Shown piece after piece: positions 28,589 to 38,238 of a DNA stretch of 64,000 bases; the first letter of the stretch is position 1; every line of letters starts with the position of its first letter. The notes beneath the pieces are model-generated. The model was given only the letters and a program-made list of their open reading frames with translations. It had not been told where the DNA came from and searched no databases. This DNA is from Gammaproteobacteria bacterium (GTDB lineage: Bacteria > Pseudomonadota > Gammaproteobacteria > Pseudomonadales > Azotimanducaceae), in NCBI GenBank assembly GCA_026706935.1, contig JAPOXV010000018.1:124001-188000 (forward strand). The letters are read 5' to 3'. The translations under genes and the position numbers were made by a program.

Positions 28589-30292
28589 ATGTTGACATCA
28601 CCCAATCCCGGTCGGCGTGCCGGTGCGATGCCATTCCACAAATACCGTGCTTTTCCGCGCATTGAGCTAGATGATCGGTCGTGGCCAAATAGTCAGATTG
28701 AACGACCGCCCCGTTGGTGTAGTGTCGATCTGCGAGATGGGAATCAAGCACTCATCGATCCGATGAATGTCGATGAGAAGATGGAAATGTACGAGCTCCT
28801 GCTTGAGATTGGTTTCACTGAGATTGAAGTCGGCTTCCCGGCGGCGTCGCAGATGGATTTCGATTTCTGTCGCACGATCATTGAAGATGACTTGATCCCA
28901 CAAGGTGCCCTTGTGCAGGTTCTCTGTCAAGCGCGTCCTGAATTGATCGAACGTACTGTTGATGCGCTGCGCGGCGCAGAAGGCGCGATTTTCCATCTCT
29001 ACAACTCCACTTCCACGCTTCAGCGTGACGTCGTCTTCAATATGGACCGAGCAGGGATCATTGACCTTGCGGTGAAAGGAACAGAGCTGGTACGCGACAT
29101 CACTCGTGATCTCGGTGATACCGAAGTCACATTCGAGTATTCCCCAGAGAGTTTTACCGGAACTGAATTAGATTTCGCGATCGAGATCTGCGACGAGGTT
29201 GCAAATACGTGGGGTGCAACAGAAGAGCATCCTGTCATCATCAACTTGCCATCAACGGTTGAGATGGCGACTCCCAATATCTATGCAGATCAGATCGAGT
29301 ATTTCTGTCGAAATTTCCCGAACCGTGACCGGGCCGTAATCAGTCTCCACACACATAATGACCGTGGCACTGGCATCGCAGCAACTGAATTGGCGTTAAT
29401 GGCGGGTGCAGAGCGCGTCGAAGGTACGCTATTTGGAAACGGTGAACGCACCGGCAATTGTGACATCATGACAATGGCGATGAATCTATTCTCCCAAGGA
29501 GTAGATCCCCAACTCGATTTTCGCGACATGCCTCGTATTCGTCAGATCGCTGAAGACGTGACCAAGATCCGCGTGCACGAAAGACACCCATACGCGGGCG
29601 ATCTTGTGTTTACCGCATTTTCTGGGTCGCATCAAGATGCGATTAAGAAGGGGATGGCTGTTGTTAAAGAAGACCTTTGGGAGGTTCCCTACTTACCGAT
29701 TGATCCTGCGGACGTAGGCTCTTCATATAAAGAATCCGTTCGCGTTAATAGCCAGTCTGGCAAAGGTGGTGTTGGGTTCATCCTAGAACAGCACTACGGG
29801 ATCTCACTACCACGAGAAATGCTTCAAGAGTTCGCGAAACGCGTACAGGTGCTTACTGAGGATCTCGATCGTGAGGTGAGACGTGACGAGATTCTTCAAG
29901 CGCTTTTCGACACGTTCGAAGCGCAAGAAGGACCTTATGCCTTACTCGATTACGAACTCAACAACGCGGCCAACGATAAGCTCGTGTGCGAAGGTTTGAT
30001 CCAAGTGTCCGAAAATGAAGTTTCGATAAGTGGGAAGGGATCCGGGCCGATCGAAGCATTCGTTAATGCGATGGTTGCGACTTTGAACGAACCGCTAAAC
30101 GTTGCGGCATATCACGAGCATGCGTTGCGCGACGGCGACGTCGTTGGAAAAGACGCTCAGGCCGTAGGAATCGTCTCGATCGAGTTTGCCGAAGGTTCGG
30201 TATTCGGTGTCGGACGAAGCAAAAATACCGTAACCGCCTCTCTACTGGCGATCATTTCCGCGATCAATCGGCGATGGTCTCAACAACAATAA
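28589..30292 (+). CDS. leuA: 2-isopropylmalate synthase
   Basis: A 567-residue enzyme that condenses acetyl-CoA with 2-oxoisovalerate, the committed step of leucine synthesis. The TIM-barrel domain shows WCSVDLRDGNQALIDPM, EVGFPAASQ, HTHNDRGTG and GNGERTGNCD (metal and substrate loops). The C-terminal regulatory LeuA dimer domain ends in GRSKNTVTASLLAIISA. The length and N-terminal PFHKYRAFP place it in the long LeuA type (about 560 residues). Expression is probably controlled by the upstream leucine attenuator. No other leu genes follow. Confidence 0.96.
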   Translation: MLTSPNPGRRAGAMPFHKYRAFPRIELDDRSWPNSQIERPPRWCSVDLRDGNQALIDPMNVDEKMEMYELLLEIGFTEIEVGFPAASQMDFDFCRTIIEDDLIPQGALVQVLCQARPELIERTVDALRGAEGAIFHLYNSTSTLQRDVVFNMDRAGIIDLAVKGTELVRDITRDLGDTEVTFEYSPESFTGTELDFAIEICDEVANTWGATEEHPVIINLPSTVEMATPNIYADQIEYFCRNFPNRDRAVISLHTHNDRGTGIAATELALMAGAERVEGTLFGNGERTGNCDIMTMAMNLFSQGVDPQLDFRDMPRIRQIAEDVTKIRVHERHPYAGDLVFTAFSGSHQDAIKKGMAVVKEDLWEVPYLPIDPADVGSSYKESVRVNSQSGKGGVGFILEQHYGISLPREMLQEFAKRVQVLTEDLDREVRRDEILQALFDTFEAQEGPYALLDYELNNAANDKLVCEGLIQVSENEVSISGKGSGPIEAFVNAMVATLNEPLNVAAYHEHALRDGDVVGKDAQAVGIVSIEFAEGSVFGVGRSKNTVTASLLAIISAINRRWSQQQ

Positions 30293-30378
30293 TCAGTATG
30301 AGATAGACTGACACCATCCACCATAGTATTTAGTAGAGAGTCACAAACGGGGAAGCACGAAAAAGCCAGAACTCAGAC

Positions 30379-30399
30379 GTATACATTCTTCGTGTATAC
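30379..30399. terminator. Small hairpin between convergent leuA and a hypothetical gene
   Basis: GTATACA (30379-30385) pairs with TGTATAC (30393-30399) around a 7-base loop. It lies between two converging genes, so it could serve either as terminator, but neither strand shows a clear U-tract. Confidence 0.3.
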
Positions 30400-30449
30400 C
30401 GTACTGGACCACAAGTCGGAGTTTGATTGCGCTGAACGGTACGCCTCAA

Positions 30450-32033
30450 TTATCGGTTCTCTGTAGCGCGAAATTCGTTCGCTAGTAGCTCTCCAGTTGT
30501 TTCAATCCAATTTCTGTACTCGCCGTCTCGAAGAGCGTTCGTAGTGTTCTCCAGTAATTTCCTTTCGCTCGAAGAGAGTCGATTTGCCGTTTCAGGATTA
30601 ATGCTTTCAAGTATGTTCGAAGCGGCTTGTACCTTGCCTAATTCATGGAGACGTTTAACCAACCGTGACGCATATACGACGACGGATTCGTTTAGCGATA
30701 GGGCTCGTAGAAAGGACTCGTCGCTTGATTCATCTAGTAAAAGGTAGGCTTCGAGCACTTCTCTTTCCGCACTCGCTCCAGATTCCAGAAATCGCCTTAG
30801 CAGTTCGCTGATTTGTGGTACGAGCGCACCGTGATGTGGTGAGAGGCAAGGTCGATCGTCCCACCATATTGGCCACCAACCCAATAAAAGATCAGCGTGC
30901 TCAGAGCAATCACGCGTTAGCCCAATCACGAGCGAAATGGCAGCTCGCGTCCAATCGGACGCAGGAGATTCGAGTGATTTGGAATCTAGCAGACTGAAGT
31001 GATTGAGAAGCCTGATGCAGTGATCGAGGAGTCCGACGTCTAAAGCCAGGCTGCTACACATCAAAGTAAGTGACTGGGAGCGACCATGATGGGAATCGAC
31101 GTCGTATTCACGAGAGAGTGTGTTGACTAGCTCCTCGCGTCTATTCTCCGTATAGTCATCTAGTCCAATTTCAATTCGACGAGCAATTTGTTGGAAATTC
31201 TCATTCTTACGTCCAAGTATGGCATCGTGTATCGAATCTAGCGCCCTATACAGTTTTAGAGCGCCTTCACTTTCTTCAATTTCAGCGTCATACGCTTCGA
31301 TTAGCGTCTCCTGAAGTCGTAGGAGCAGATCCTTTATTTCGTTAGTAGTTAGTTCAGCGCCAGAACCTTGACCCAGCAACCAGTTAGCTACTATGGTGTT
31401 CGGACGGCGAAAGATGAAAAACAGGAAGTTTCTACGCGATATCGAACAGTCGGGGTCGAGACGTTGAATTCTCAGGTCCAGATTCAATTGTTCGACAAGG
31501 TCATCCGTAAACAAGAGTGTCCACGAAAGGAGCTCGAGTGCTATTGGATTGTGCTGGTCAATCGTGAGGATTTCACGAAGACTCTCTAACGATTCACTGC
31601 GTTTGAATACATCGATATCGGCGTCGAACTGGTTCCTGAGATTGAAGTGGTTTCTTATCGATACCAATCGCATGACTGACTCACGGTCTGTGTTCACGTT
31701 CGCTTCAAGTTCCGCCAAAGTTTGCGGGCATGGACCAACGAATAGTCGATCTTCGACTAGTGGACGGTTCCAACAGTGCTTTCGAGCCTGTTCACGCGAT
31801 TCAACGATTTGTGACAAGCGATTCTCAGTACATTGATTCAACTCGATTTCGCAAGTCCGAAACGCTCGTCTATCAAACAATTCAAACGCATTTGATACCT
31901 CACAGCGATCGTCGGTCGGCGCTGCTGCCGTTTCCGCAAAAACGCTCTGACAAACAATCGAAACTAGCACCGTGAACGCTACACCACTCGTTACACGATA
32001 GTTCACGAAATCCATGTTTAAACGGATCATCAT
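30450..32033 (-). CDS. Secreted protein of unknown function
   Basis: A 527-residue protein I do not recognise. A signal peptide is visible: the hydrophobic stretch GVAFTVLVSIVCQSVFA followed by ETAAAP. A second ATG at codon 7 (32013-32015) may be the real start. The mature part is rich in Leu, Arg and Glu and looks helical, with patterns such as ALELLSWTLL and VVYASRLVKRLHELGKVQAASNILES that resemble tandem helical repeats. Several cysteines lie in the first 110 mature residues (CEVSNAF, TCEIELNQCTEN, KHCWNR, GPCPQTL), compatible with periplasmic disulfides. It sits alone between convergent leuA and the CorB-like gene. Confidence 0.65.
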   Translation of the reverse strand: MMIRLNMDFVNYRVTSGVAFTVLVSIVCQSVFAETAAAPTDDRCEVSNAFELFDRRAFRTCEIELNQCTENRLSQIVESREQARKHCWNRPLVEDRLFVGPCPQTLAELEANVNTDRESVMRLVSIRNHFNLRNQFDADIDVFKRSESLESLREILTIDQHNPIALELLSWTLLFTDDLVEQLNLDLRIQRLDPDCSISRRNFLFFIFRRPNTIVANWLLGQGSGAELTTNEIKDLLLRLQETLIEAYDAEIEESEGALKLYRALDSIHDAILGRKNENFQQIARRIEIGLDDYTENRREELVNTLSREYDVDSHHGRSQSLTLMCSSLALDVGLLDHCIRLLNHFSLLDSKSLESPASDWTRAAISLVIGLTRDCSEHADLLLGWWPIWWDDRPCLSPHHGALVPQISELLRRFLESGASAEREVLEAYLLLDESSDESFLRALSLNESVVVYASRLVKRLHELGKVQAASNILESINPETANRLSSSERKLLENTTNALRDGEYRNWIETTGELLANEFRATENR

Positions 32034-32144
32034 TGCACGATCGCAGTAAAGTGATTCATCTGATCGCTCTAGCGGCGTCTTCTCGAATCGAAATATTCGG
32101 AATTGTGTTCCTTTACGAGTACGATGCCAATTTGAAATCGGCCT

Positions 32145-33467
32145 TCAATCTCGACTCTGCTCGCCGTGACCTTCCTGTTTCTGTCTTTCAACACCAAAAT
32201 CGTCGTCAAACGGCAATTGTGTGATCGTCGCCGATTTGATGGCGTTGTCGACGATTTCGATGATCTCGACACGATAGTTCTCGATTGTTATTGAAGTCTG
32301 ACCAGACGGAACGCGTCTTAGGTGATCGAGAACCCATCCGTTTACCGTTCGAGGTCCATCTTCCGGTAGCGTCCAGTGTGCGGTGTTGTTGAGTTCGTGA
32401 AGTAGGGTATTGCCGGTAACCCGATAAGTGCTGTCATCGATGGGTGTGATGACACCAGTGTCCGTTTCGTGTGAGCTTAGCGTAAATTCCCCTACGATTT
32501 CTTCGATGATATCGTCGATCGTAATCAAGCCAACGACGACGCCATATTCATCGACAGCAATGCTGAATCGTCGACGTCGCTGTTTGAAGTTATTGACGAG
32601 TCGTGATAGCGGAACTTGGCTAGGCGTGTAGTACGTGTTTTCGAGAACCGCAATCAAATCCTCTTTAGTTGCATCTGGGTTCTGCATCAGTCGGTTCGCT
32701 TCCCGCATGTGCAGGATACCTTGAATATCGTTGATGGTACTGCGATATGCGGGTAGACGCGTATGACCAGCTGCAGCGATACGCTGACGAATCTCAGACA
32801 TCGATTCGTTGAGGTCAATCCCGTAGATCGCTTCTCGTGGTTGCATCACATCACCGACCGTCTGCTCTTCTAAACTCAAGATGTTCAAGATCATGAGCTG
32901 TCTGTTACGGGGAAGTTTTCGAGCCTGATCAAAAACCTGACGCAACTCGTCTTCGGTCAAGTCTTCGTCGTCGACGACTCCACGCGTAAATGGCTTGACG
33001 ACGAACGCGCCACAGAAATTCGAAAAAGACACTAGATACTTCATGATCGATTGAAGCGGTAGCAGTACGTACGCACTTGGATACGCAATCGATTCCGGTC
33101 GTACAGCGCCGATCGTTTTAGGTGCGATGTCTGCGAAAATCAAGAAGATAAACGTAATGGACACGGTCGTGATGACACCACCGAGCTCGGTGCCAAACCA
33201 TCGAACGAAAACCACGTTTGCGACGACGGCGGCTGAGTAGTTGACGAGGTTATTGCCGATCAAGATAACGCCAAGCAGTCGGTCCTTGTGCTGCAGCAGT
33301 CGATATGCGCGTCGTGCGCCACCGTGGCGTTTGCGAACAAGCGCACGCATTCGATAGACGTTCAGTTTCATCATCGCTGTTTCAGCGCCCGCAAAAAAGG
33401 CGCTCATCAACAGCAGAATGAATACAGCAAGGATCAATACCCAGGCGGGTACTACGAACGTTTCCAT
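32145..33467 (-). CDS. CNNM/CorB-type membrane protein with CBS domains
   Basis: A 440-residue inner-membrane protein of the HlyC/CorC-CNNM group. The N-terminal DUF21 domain has about four hydrophobic segments (VLILAVFILLLMSAFFAGAETA first). It is followed by a CBS pair (VGDVMQPREAIYGID and FSIAVDEYGVVVGLITIDDIIEEIVGE) and a C-terminal CorC_HlyC domain (YRVTGNTLLHELN). Known homologs (YfjD/CorB, CNNM) export or control magnesium; specificity here is inference. It precedes the YpjD-like gene on the complementary strand order found beside ffh in other gammaproteobacteria. Confidence 0.9.
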   Translation of the reverse strand: METFVVPAWVLILAVFILLLMSAFFAGAETAMMKLNVYRMRALVRKRHGGARRAYRLLQHKDRLLGVILIGNNLVNYSAAVVANVVFVRWFGTELGGVITTVSITFIFLIFADIAPKTIGAVRPESIAYPSAYVLLPLQSIMKYLVSFSNFCGAFVVKPFTRGVVDDEDLTEDELRQVFDQARKLPRNRQLMILNILSLEEQTVGDVMQPREAIYGIDLNESMSEIRQRIAAAGHTRLPAYRSTINDIQGILHMREANRLMQNPDATKEDLIAVLENTYYTPSQVPLSRLVNNFKQRRRRFSIAVDEYGVVVGLITIDDIIEEIVGEFTLSSHETDTGVITPIDDSTYRVTGNTLLHELNNTAHWTLPEDGPRTVNGWVLDHLRRVPSGQTSITIENYRVEIIEIVDNAIKSATITQLPFDDDFGVERQKQEGHGEQSRD

Positions 33468-33493
33468 TTGATTTGAATTGAGTTGATTAGAGG

Positions 33494-34312
33494 TTAGGTC
33501 CCATAGCCGAAAACGAACTTAAGTCCGAAATAGCTAATGAGCAATATGGCAAATGCGAGAAGCGATAGCCGTGCAGAAATTTGACCGCGCCAACCGAACC
33601 ATAACTGGCCACAGATTAGCGCGAGATAGAGAACCCAGCACGTTAGCGCGAGTCCCATATGCAAGACATAGTTGCCTTGCTGTACGAAGTCCCAGCGGAA
33701 GATGAAACCGGTAACGACAGTCAACGTGAGTAATGAAACGCCTAGCCACAGCAAATGCATCGCGGTGGCTTCAACTGTTTGAAGCGGTGGCATTAACTTC
33801 ACGAACGCGGTCGAGTCGTTCTTCTTGAGTCGCTGGTGCAGAACGATGATGGCACCCGCCTGTACGGCTGCTAAACCTAGCGTAGCGTAGGTCAGCATGC
33901 TGATCAAAACATGTGCAATGATCGAAGGTTGATCAATCGGAGTACCTTGGAACGGCGAAAGGAGTAAGCCGATGAACAGTGAGATGATTGCGAGCGGTAC
34001 CGTGACGAGCGCTAACACTCGATAGCCTTGCACGAGGTAGAGATAAAACGTACAGACCATCGCGACAAAGGTCATGACGATCGCACTGGACCAGATCGAA
34101 AGAGAGATCCCCGACCCAGTGCCGACGATTAGTACCGCATATATCAGGTGCATACCCATAGCTGGCGTTACGAGCGCAGCAACCCGCCTATTCGGAAACG
34201 ACTCAATCGCTTTCGAACGTAACTGCAGCCAGAGATAGAGCAGATACAGTAATGCTGCAACGCCACCAAACAGGTCAGGCGCAATTTGCTGTGTAAATAG
34301 ATCGTGCGTCAC
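33494..34312 (-). CDS. CcsA/YpjD-like membrane protein
   Basis: A 272-residue polytopic inner-membrane protein related to the cytochrome c assembly/heme handling family (CcsA/HemX/YpjD). About eight hydrophobic segments are visible, with conserved-looking GMHLIYAVLI, IAHVLISMLTYATLGLAAVQAGAIIVL and LHMGLALTCW; the histidines in these segments are the usual heme-ligand candidates. It is divergent from ffh, the same neighbour as ypjD in E. coli. Start is GTG. Its exact role is unproven in the family. Confidence 0.85.
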   Translation of the reverse strand: MTHDLFTQQIAPDLFGGVAALLYLLYLWLQLRSKAIESFPNRRVAALVTPAMGMHLIYAVLIVGTGSGISLSIWSSAIVMTFVAMVCTFYLYLVQGYRVLALVTVPLAIISLFIGLLLSPFQGTPIDQPSIIAHVLISMLTYATLGLAAVQAGAIIVLHQRLKKNDSTAFVKLMPPLQTVEATAMHLLWLGVSLLTLTVVTGFIFRWDFVQQGNYVLHMGLALTCWVLYLALICGQLWFGWRGQISARLSLLAFAILLISYFGLKFVFGYGT

Positions 34313-34368
34313 AGGATTTTTAAAAATTAGAATTCACGCGCCGATGACCAGCGCGACTTTGCGCAATC

Positions 34369-35718
34369 ATGTTTGACAATCTAACGAACAAACTTACGCA
34401 GACTTTCTCGGGGATTCGTACTCGGAAACTGACTGAGAACAACGTTGCTGAAGCGATACGTGAGGTCCGCACGGCGTTGCTTGAGGCTGACGTTGCCCTT
34501 GAAGTCGTTATCCCGTTCGTCGAAGCCGTCAGGAAGAAATCTGTAGGGCGAGAGTTTGTCGCATCGGTGCGACCTGGTGACATGTTCGTGAAATTCGTCC
34601 ACGACGAGCTGGTGTCGCTCATGGGGACGGAAGTTTCCAGCCTCGAGCTCAGGACATCAAAAAAACCAGCTGTCATTTTAATGGCTGGACTACAAGGAAC
34701 AGGCAAAACAACCACCGCGGCCAAGCTCGCGCGGTATCTTCGAAGTGAGCAAGGCCAAAAGGTCGCAACCGTTTCGGCAGACGTATACCGACCTGCAGCC
34801 ATTGAGCAACTACGCGTGCTAACAGAATCGGTTGAAGCCTCGTTCATTGAGACGTCGGTCGATGAGGACCCTCTCGAAATCGTTCAGAATGCCGTCGCGC
34901 AGGCGCAGGAACTTGAGAGCGATACGCTCATCGTCGACACGGCTGGACGACTCGCAATCGACGATGAAATGATGTCCGAGATCCAGCAACTGCACGATAG
35001 ACTACAACCCACAGAAACTCTGTTCGTCGTGGATGCGATGACCGGGCAGGATGCTGCCAAGACTGCGAGAACGTTTGATCGAGTATTACCGCTAACCGGC
35101 GTTGTATTGACGAAAGCCGATGGTGACGCACGAGGCGGGGCAGCGCTTTCGGTACGAGCCATCACGCACAAACCGATCAAGTTTCTTGGTACGGGTGAAG
35201 GTCTCGATGGACTTGAACTGTTTCATCCAGATCGTTTGGCTTCGCGCATCCTCGGGATGGGTGACATCCTAGGTTTAGTTGAAGAAGCGGAAAAGAAAGT
35301 CGATGTAGAAGCATCTGAACGTGTCGTTAAGCGCATGCTGCGAGGCGCTTCGTTCACATTCGATGACATGCGTGAGCAGATAAAGCAAATGACAGAGATG
35401 GGCGGTATGTCGAGTGTGCTTTCGAGATTACCTAACGCGCCAAACGTGAAGGTCAAGGAAACGGACGATGACGTCATCCGAAAACACGCGATCATTATTG
35501 ATTCCATGACGGCGAAGGAGCGTGCGTTTCCGAATCTCTTAAATATCCCGTCTCGTAAAGAGAGGGTGGCGGCAGGCAGTGGCACTCGTATCCAAGACGT
35601 GAATTTCACGATTCGCAAGTTCAAGCAAATGCAGAAAGCCACGAAACGACTCAGCCGAATGGGACGTTCCAGCAAGATGCTAGCGCAGCTTGAGCAAATG
35701 ATGGCTGAGAACCAGTGA
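34369..35718 (+). CDS. ffh: Signal recognition particle protein Ffh
   Basis: A 449-residue SRP54-type GTPase that binds 4.5S RNA and signal sequences and docks with FtsY. In order: the N-terminal helical bundle, the G1 loop GLQGTGKTTTAAKLA near residue 107, DVYRPAAIEQL, DTAGRLAIDDEMM, TKADGDARGG, the closing GTGEGLDGLELFHPDR, and the methionine-rich M domain (MLRGASFTFDDMREQIKQMTEMGG onward) with the RNA-binding GSGTRIQDVN. The length is typical. It begins the ffh-rpsP-rimM-trmD-rplS region. Confidence 0.97.
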   Translation: MFDNLTNKLTQTFSGIRTRKLTENNVAEAIREVRTALLEADVALEVVIPFVEAVRKKSVGREFVASVRPGDMFVKFVHDELVSLMGTEVSSLELRTSKKPAVILMAGLQGTGKTTTAAKLARYLRSEQGQKVATVSADVYRPAAIEQLRVLTESVEASFIETSVDEDPLEIVQNAVAQAQELESDTLIVDTAGRLAIDDEMMSEIQQLHDRLQPTETLFVVDAMTGQDAAKTARTFDRVLPLTGVVLTKADGDARGGAALSVRAITHKPIKFLGTGEGLDGLELFHPDRLASRILGMGDILGLVEEAEKKVDVEASERVVKRMLRGASFTFDDMREQIKQMTEMGGMSSVLSRLPNAPNVKVKETDDDVIRKHAIIIDSMTAKERAFPNLLNIPSRKERVAAGSGTRIQDVNFTIRKFKQMQKATKRLSRMGRSSKMLAQLEQMMAENQ

Positions 35719-35853
35719 GTTAGAAGTGCAACGCTTGCACGACGTTATAGACCTCAAGCTTTATTTCCTCTCTAGCCACGATTAACTGCAACCATTTGAT
35801 AGTGCTGCTAAGTAAAATCCGCCGCTCGCTCATCTAGGTGAAACGCCTTTTCC

Positions 35854-36531
35854 ATGGTCGTAATCCGTCTTGCTCGACATGGCTCGATACACAAACCGTT
35901 CTATCATGTGACTGTCGCTGACCGACGCGCACGTCGCGACGGAACGTTTATTGAGCGAGTTGGTTTCTACAACCCGATTGCAAAGGGGAAAGCAGAGCGC
36001 CTACGCATTGATCTCGCACGCGTTGACTATTGGATCGGTCAAGGCGCGCAAACATCGCAGACCGTTTCTCGTCTGGTTAAGGAAGCACGGCGCGCAGAGC
36101 AAATCGGTCCTGTAGAGGTCGTTGAAGAAGCGGAAGAAACAGCCGAAGCTGTTGAAGAAGACGCGTCTGAAGTAGTCGAAGCAACTGCAACTGAAACGGC
36201 AGCTGATGCGAAAAAGGAGGAAGCTGCCACCGACGCGAACGCGGATGATGAGTCGGCCGCGGCAGCTGAAGGTGAAGATGCGTCTGCCGAAGCGAAGTCT
36301 GACGATGGGTCCACCGCTGACGCTGTCGCTGAGGAAGAACCAACTCCGGAGACGCCAGTAGCGGAAGCTGCGGCTACAGCGGAATCTGAAGAAGCTGCGG
36401 TCGAAGCGTCGTCTGAAGAAGATTCAGATGTCGCGGCGACTAGCGACGAAACAGCAGAATCGGAGTCAGAAGCAAGTTCAGAGCCTGCGACTGACGAAAG
36501 TGACTCGGAAGACGAGAAACCTGCTGCTTAA
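35854..36531 (+). CDS. rpsP: Ribosomal protein S16 with long acidic C-terminal extension
   Basis: Residues 1 to about 82 are a normal S16 ([57 protein letters not shown]). The remaining roughly 140 residues form a low-complexity tail made almost only of Glu, Asp, Ala, Ser, Thr and Val, with no aromatic residue and few lysines. Bacterial S16 is usually about 80-90 residues, and a modest extension is known in some groups; this one more than doubles the protein. The tail is in frame, uses ordinary codons and ends 3 bases before rimM, so it is not an artefact of a missed stop. Its role is unknown. Confidence 0.93.
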   Translation: MVVIRLARHGSIHKPFYHVTVADRRARRDGTFIERVGFYNPIAKGKAERLRIDLARVDYWIGQGAQTSQTVSRLVKEARRAEQIGPVEVVEEAEETAEAVEEDASEVVEATATETAADAKKEEAATDANADDESAAAAEGEDASAEAKSDDGSTADAVAEEEPTPETPVAEAAATAESEEAAVEASSEEDSDVAATSDETAESESEASSEPATDESDSEDEKPAA

Positions 36532-36534
36532 CGG

Positions 36535-37047
36535 TTGAATCCTGACCAAATCGTTGTCCTAGGACGTGTTGGTTCTGCGTATGGTGTAAAAGGTTGGGTA
36601 CATGTCCATTCTTTTACCGATCCGGAATCCAACCTTCTTGATTTCAAGCAACTCTATCGAAAAAGCGACGACGAGACGTGGCAACAATTCGAGAGTATCG
36701 AATTTCGTAAATACCGTGACGGTTTGATTGCGAGGATCGATCGGTGCGAGGATCGAACAGCCGCTGAAGCACTGCGCAATCTTGAACTTGGCGTTCGTCG
36801 GGACGCGTTACCGTCGCTTGAAGAGGACGAGTTCTATTGGGTGGATTTAATCGGTCTTGAAGTCGTGAATACGGAAGACATCACCCTTGGGAGAATTTCG
36901 AACGTAATTGAAACTGGCGCGTCGGGGGTACTTGATGTCCGAGGTGAAAACGGTGCGTACCTCATACCTTTCGCGAAACCCATACTGCATTCCATTTCAG
37001 TGACGAAGTGCGTGAAAGTACGGTGGCACGTTGATTGGCGAGTCTAA
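36535..37047 (+). CDS. rimM: Ribosome maturation factor RimM
   Basis: A 170-residue 16S rRNA processing factor that binds S19 during 30S head assembly. The N-terminal barrel begins VVLGRVGSAYGVKGWVHVHSFTDPESNL; the C-terminal PRC-barrel part has DEFYWVDLIGLEV and ends after YLIPFAKPILHSI. The start is TTG, 3 bases after the rpsP stop, as in tightly coupled operons. The tail after LIPFA is slightly divergent from common RimM but keeps the closing hydrophobic pattern (VKVRWHVDW). Confidence 0.93.
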   Translation: MNPDQIVVLGRVGSAYGVKGWVHVHSFTDPESNLLDFKQLYRKSDDETWQQFESIEFRKYRDGLIARIDRCEDRTAAEALRNLELGVRRDALPSLEEDEFYWVDLIGLEVVNTEDITLGRISNVIETGASGVLDVRGENGAYLIPFAKPILHSISVTKCVKVRWHVDWRV

Positions 37048-37056
37048 GCTAGTGAC

Positions 37057-37800
37057 ATGTGGATTGGCGTAGTAACAGCGATGCCGCAATTAATCGCGGC
37101 AGGAATGAGTGACGGTGTCGTCGGTCGGGCGGTTGCTACGGATCAACTCGACGTCGAACTTTTCAATGTCCGCGATTACGCCAAAGATCGTTATGGTTCA
37201 ATCGATGACCATCCATTCGGTGGCTCGCCGGGCATGCTAATGATGGCTGAACCGCTCGCAGCGTGTACCGATGATGCACTGAAAAAGTCGCCAGTTGCTT
37301 CACCGAAAACGATTTACCTCAGCCCACAAGGCAAGACGTTCAACCAGGTGATCGCTCGCGAGCTAGCCGCGCTAGAGGCGATGTTGTTGATCAGTGCGCG
37401 ATACGAAGGAGTAGATGAACGTTACATTGACGAATATGTTGACGTTGAAATTTCGGTCGGAGACTACGTCTTGTCAGGGGGTGAAATTCCCGCGCTTCTT
37501 GTCATCGATGCCGTAGCGCGTCTCGTCAAGGGAACGCTGGGGAACGAAAAGTCAGCAATGGACGACTCGTTCGGGGATAATTTACTTGAGGGTCCGCAAT
37601 ACACGCGACCACGTGAGTGGCGTGGAAAGGCGGTTCCTTCAGTGCTGACATCGGGTGATCACGCGGCTATTGCACAGTGGCGCCATGAGCAAGCTTTGTT
37701 ACGTACTTGGCAGCGACGTCCAGAGCTGCTGACGGGTCGGCGATTTGATTCAGCAGAAAAGGCATGGCTAGCACGTCATGCCAACAAGGAACACGAGTAG
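37057..37800 (+). CDS. trmD: tRNA (guanine37-N1)-methyltransferase
   Basis: A 247-residue SPOUT-fold methyltransferase that makes m1G37 in tRNAs reading CCN, CUN and CGG codons and prevents +1 frameshifts. The knot region shows [45 protein letters not shown], and the C-terminal part has [14 protein letters not shown] and [10 protein letters not shown], all highly diagnostic. It follows rimM by 9 bases. Confidence 0.97.
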   Translation: MWIGVVTAMPQLIAAGMSDGVVGRAVATDQLDVELFNVRDYAKDRYGSIDDHPFGGSPGMLMMAEPLAACTDDALKKSPVASPKTIYLSPQGKTFNQVIARELAALEAMLLISARYEGVDERYIDEYVDVEISVGDYVLSGGEIPALLVIDAVARLVKGTLGNEKSAMDDSFGDNLLEGPQYTRPREWRGKAVPSVLTSGDHAAIAQWRHEQALLRTWQRRPELLTGRRFDSAEKAWLARHANKEHE

Positions 37801-37811
37801 GGAGTCGAGCG

Positions 37812-38210
37812 ATGGGCAGGAAAGGATTCGTTGATCTGGTTGAGGAGCGACATCTTCGCGAATTGACGGCGCGTGGCTCAAGCGTTGATGAAGGCGGTAA
37901 GGCGAAAACTGCGATTCCCGACTTTTCGACGGGCGATACCGTTGCGGTTCAGGTAGTTATCACTGAAGGTGAGAAAACGCGTCTGCAACGTTTTGAAGGC
38001 GTGGTCATCGCCAAGAGGAACCGTGGGTTGAACTCTTCATTCACCGTCCGCAAGATCTCCCACGGCTTCGGTGTTGAGCGTACGTTTCAACTCCATAGTC
38101 CGTTGATCGACAGCATTCAGGTCAATCGACGCGGCGATGTGCGCAAGGCGAAGATCTACTATTTACGTGAGCGATCTGGGCGATCCGCACGGATCAAAGA
38201 AAAAATCTAA
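37812..38210 (+). CDS. rplS: Ribosomal protein L19
   Basis: A 132-residue 50S subunit protein at the 30S/50S interface. Recognised by [50 protein letters not shown] and [17 protein letters not shown] chose the ATG at 37812, which follows GGAG with good spacing (GGAGTCGAGCG); the open frame extends 16 codons upstream into trmD but lacks similarity there. Last ribosomal gene of the rpsP-rimM-trmD-rplS operon. Confidence 0.95.
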   Translation: MGRKGFVDLVEERHLRELTARGSSVDEGGKAKTAIPDFSTGDTVAVQVVITEGEKTRLQRFEGVVIAKRNRGLNSSFTVRKISHGFGVERTFQLHSPLIDSIQVNRRGDVRKAKIYYLRERSGRSARIKEKI

Positions 38211-38238
38211 AGCTACGGCGTCTAATGTGGTCACGACC

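Noticed and set aside
37764-37811. Longer start of rplS
   Set aside because: It would encode 16 extra residues from within trmD; L19 homology begins at ATG 37812 next to a good ribosome-binding site.
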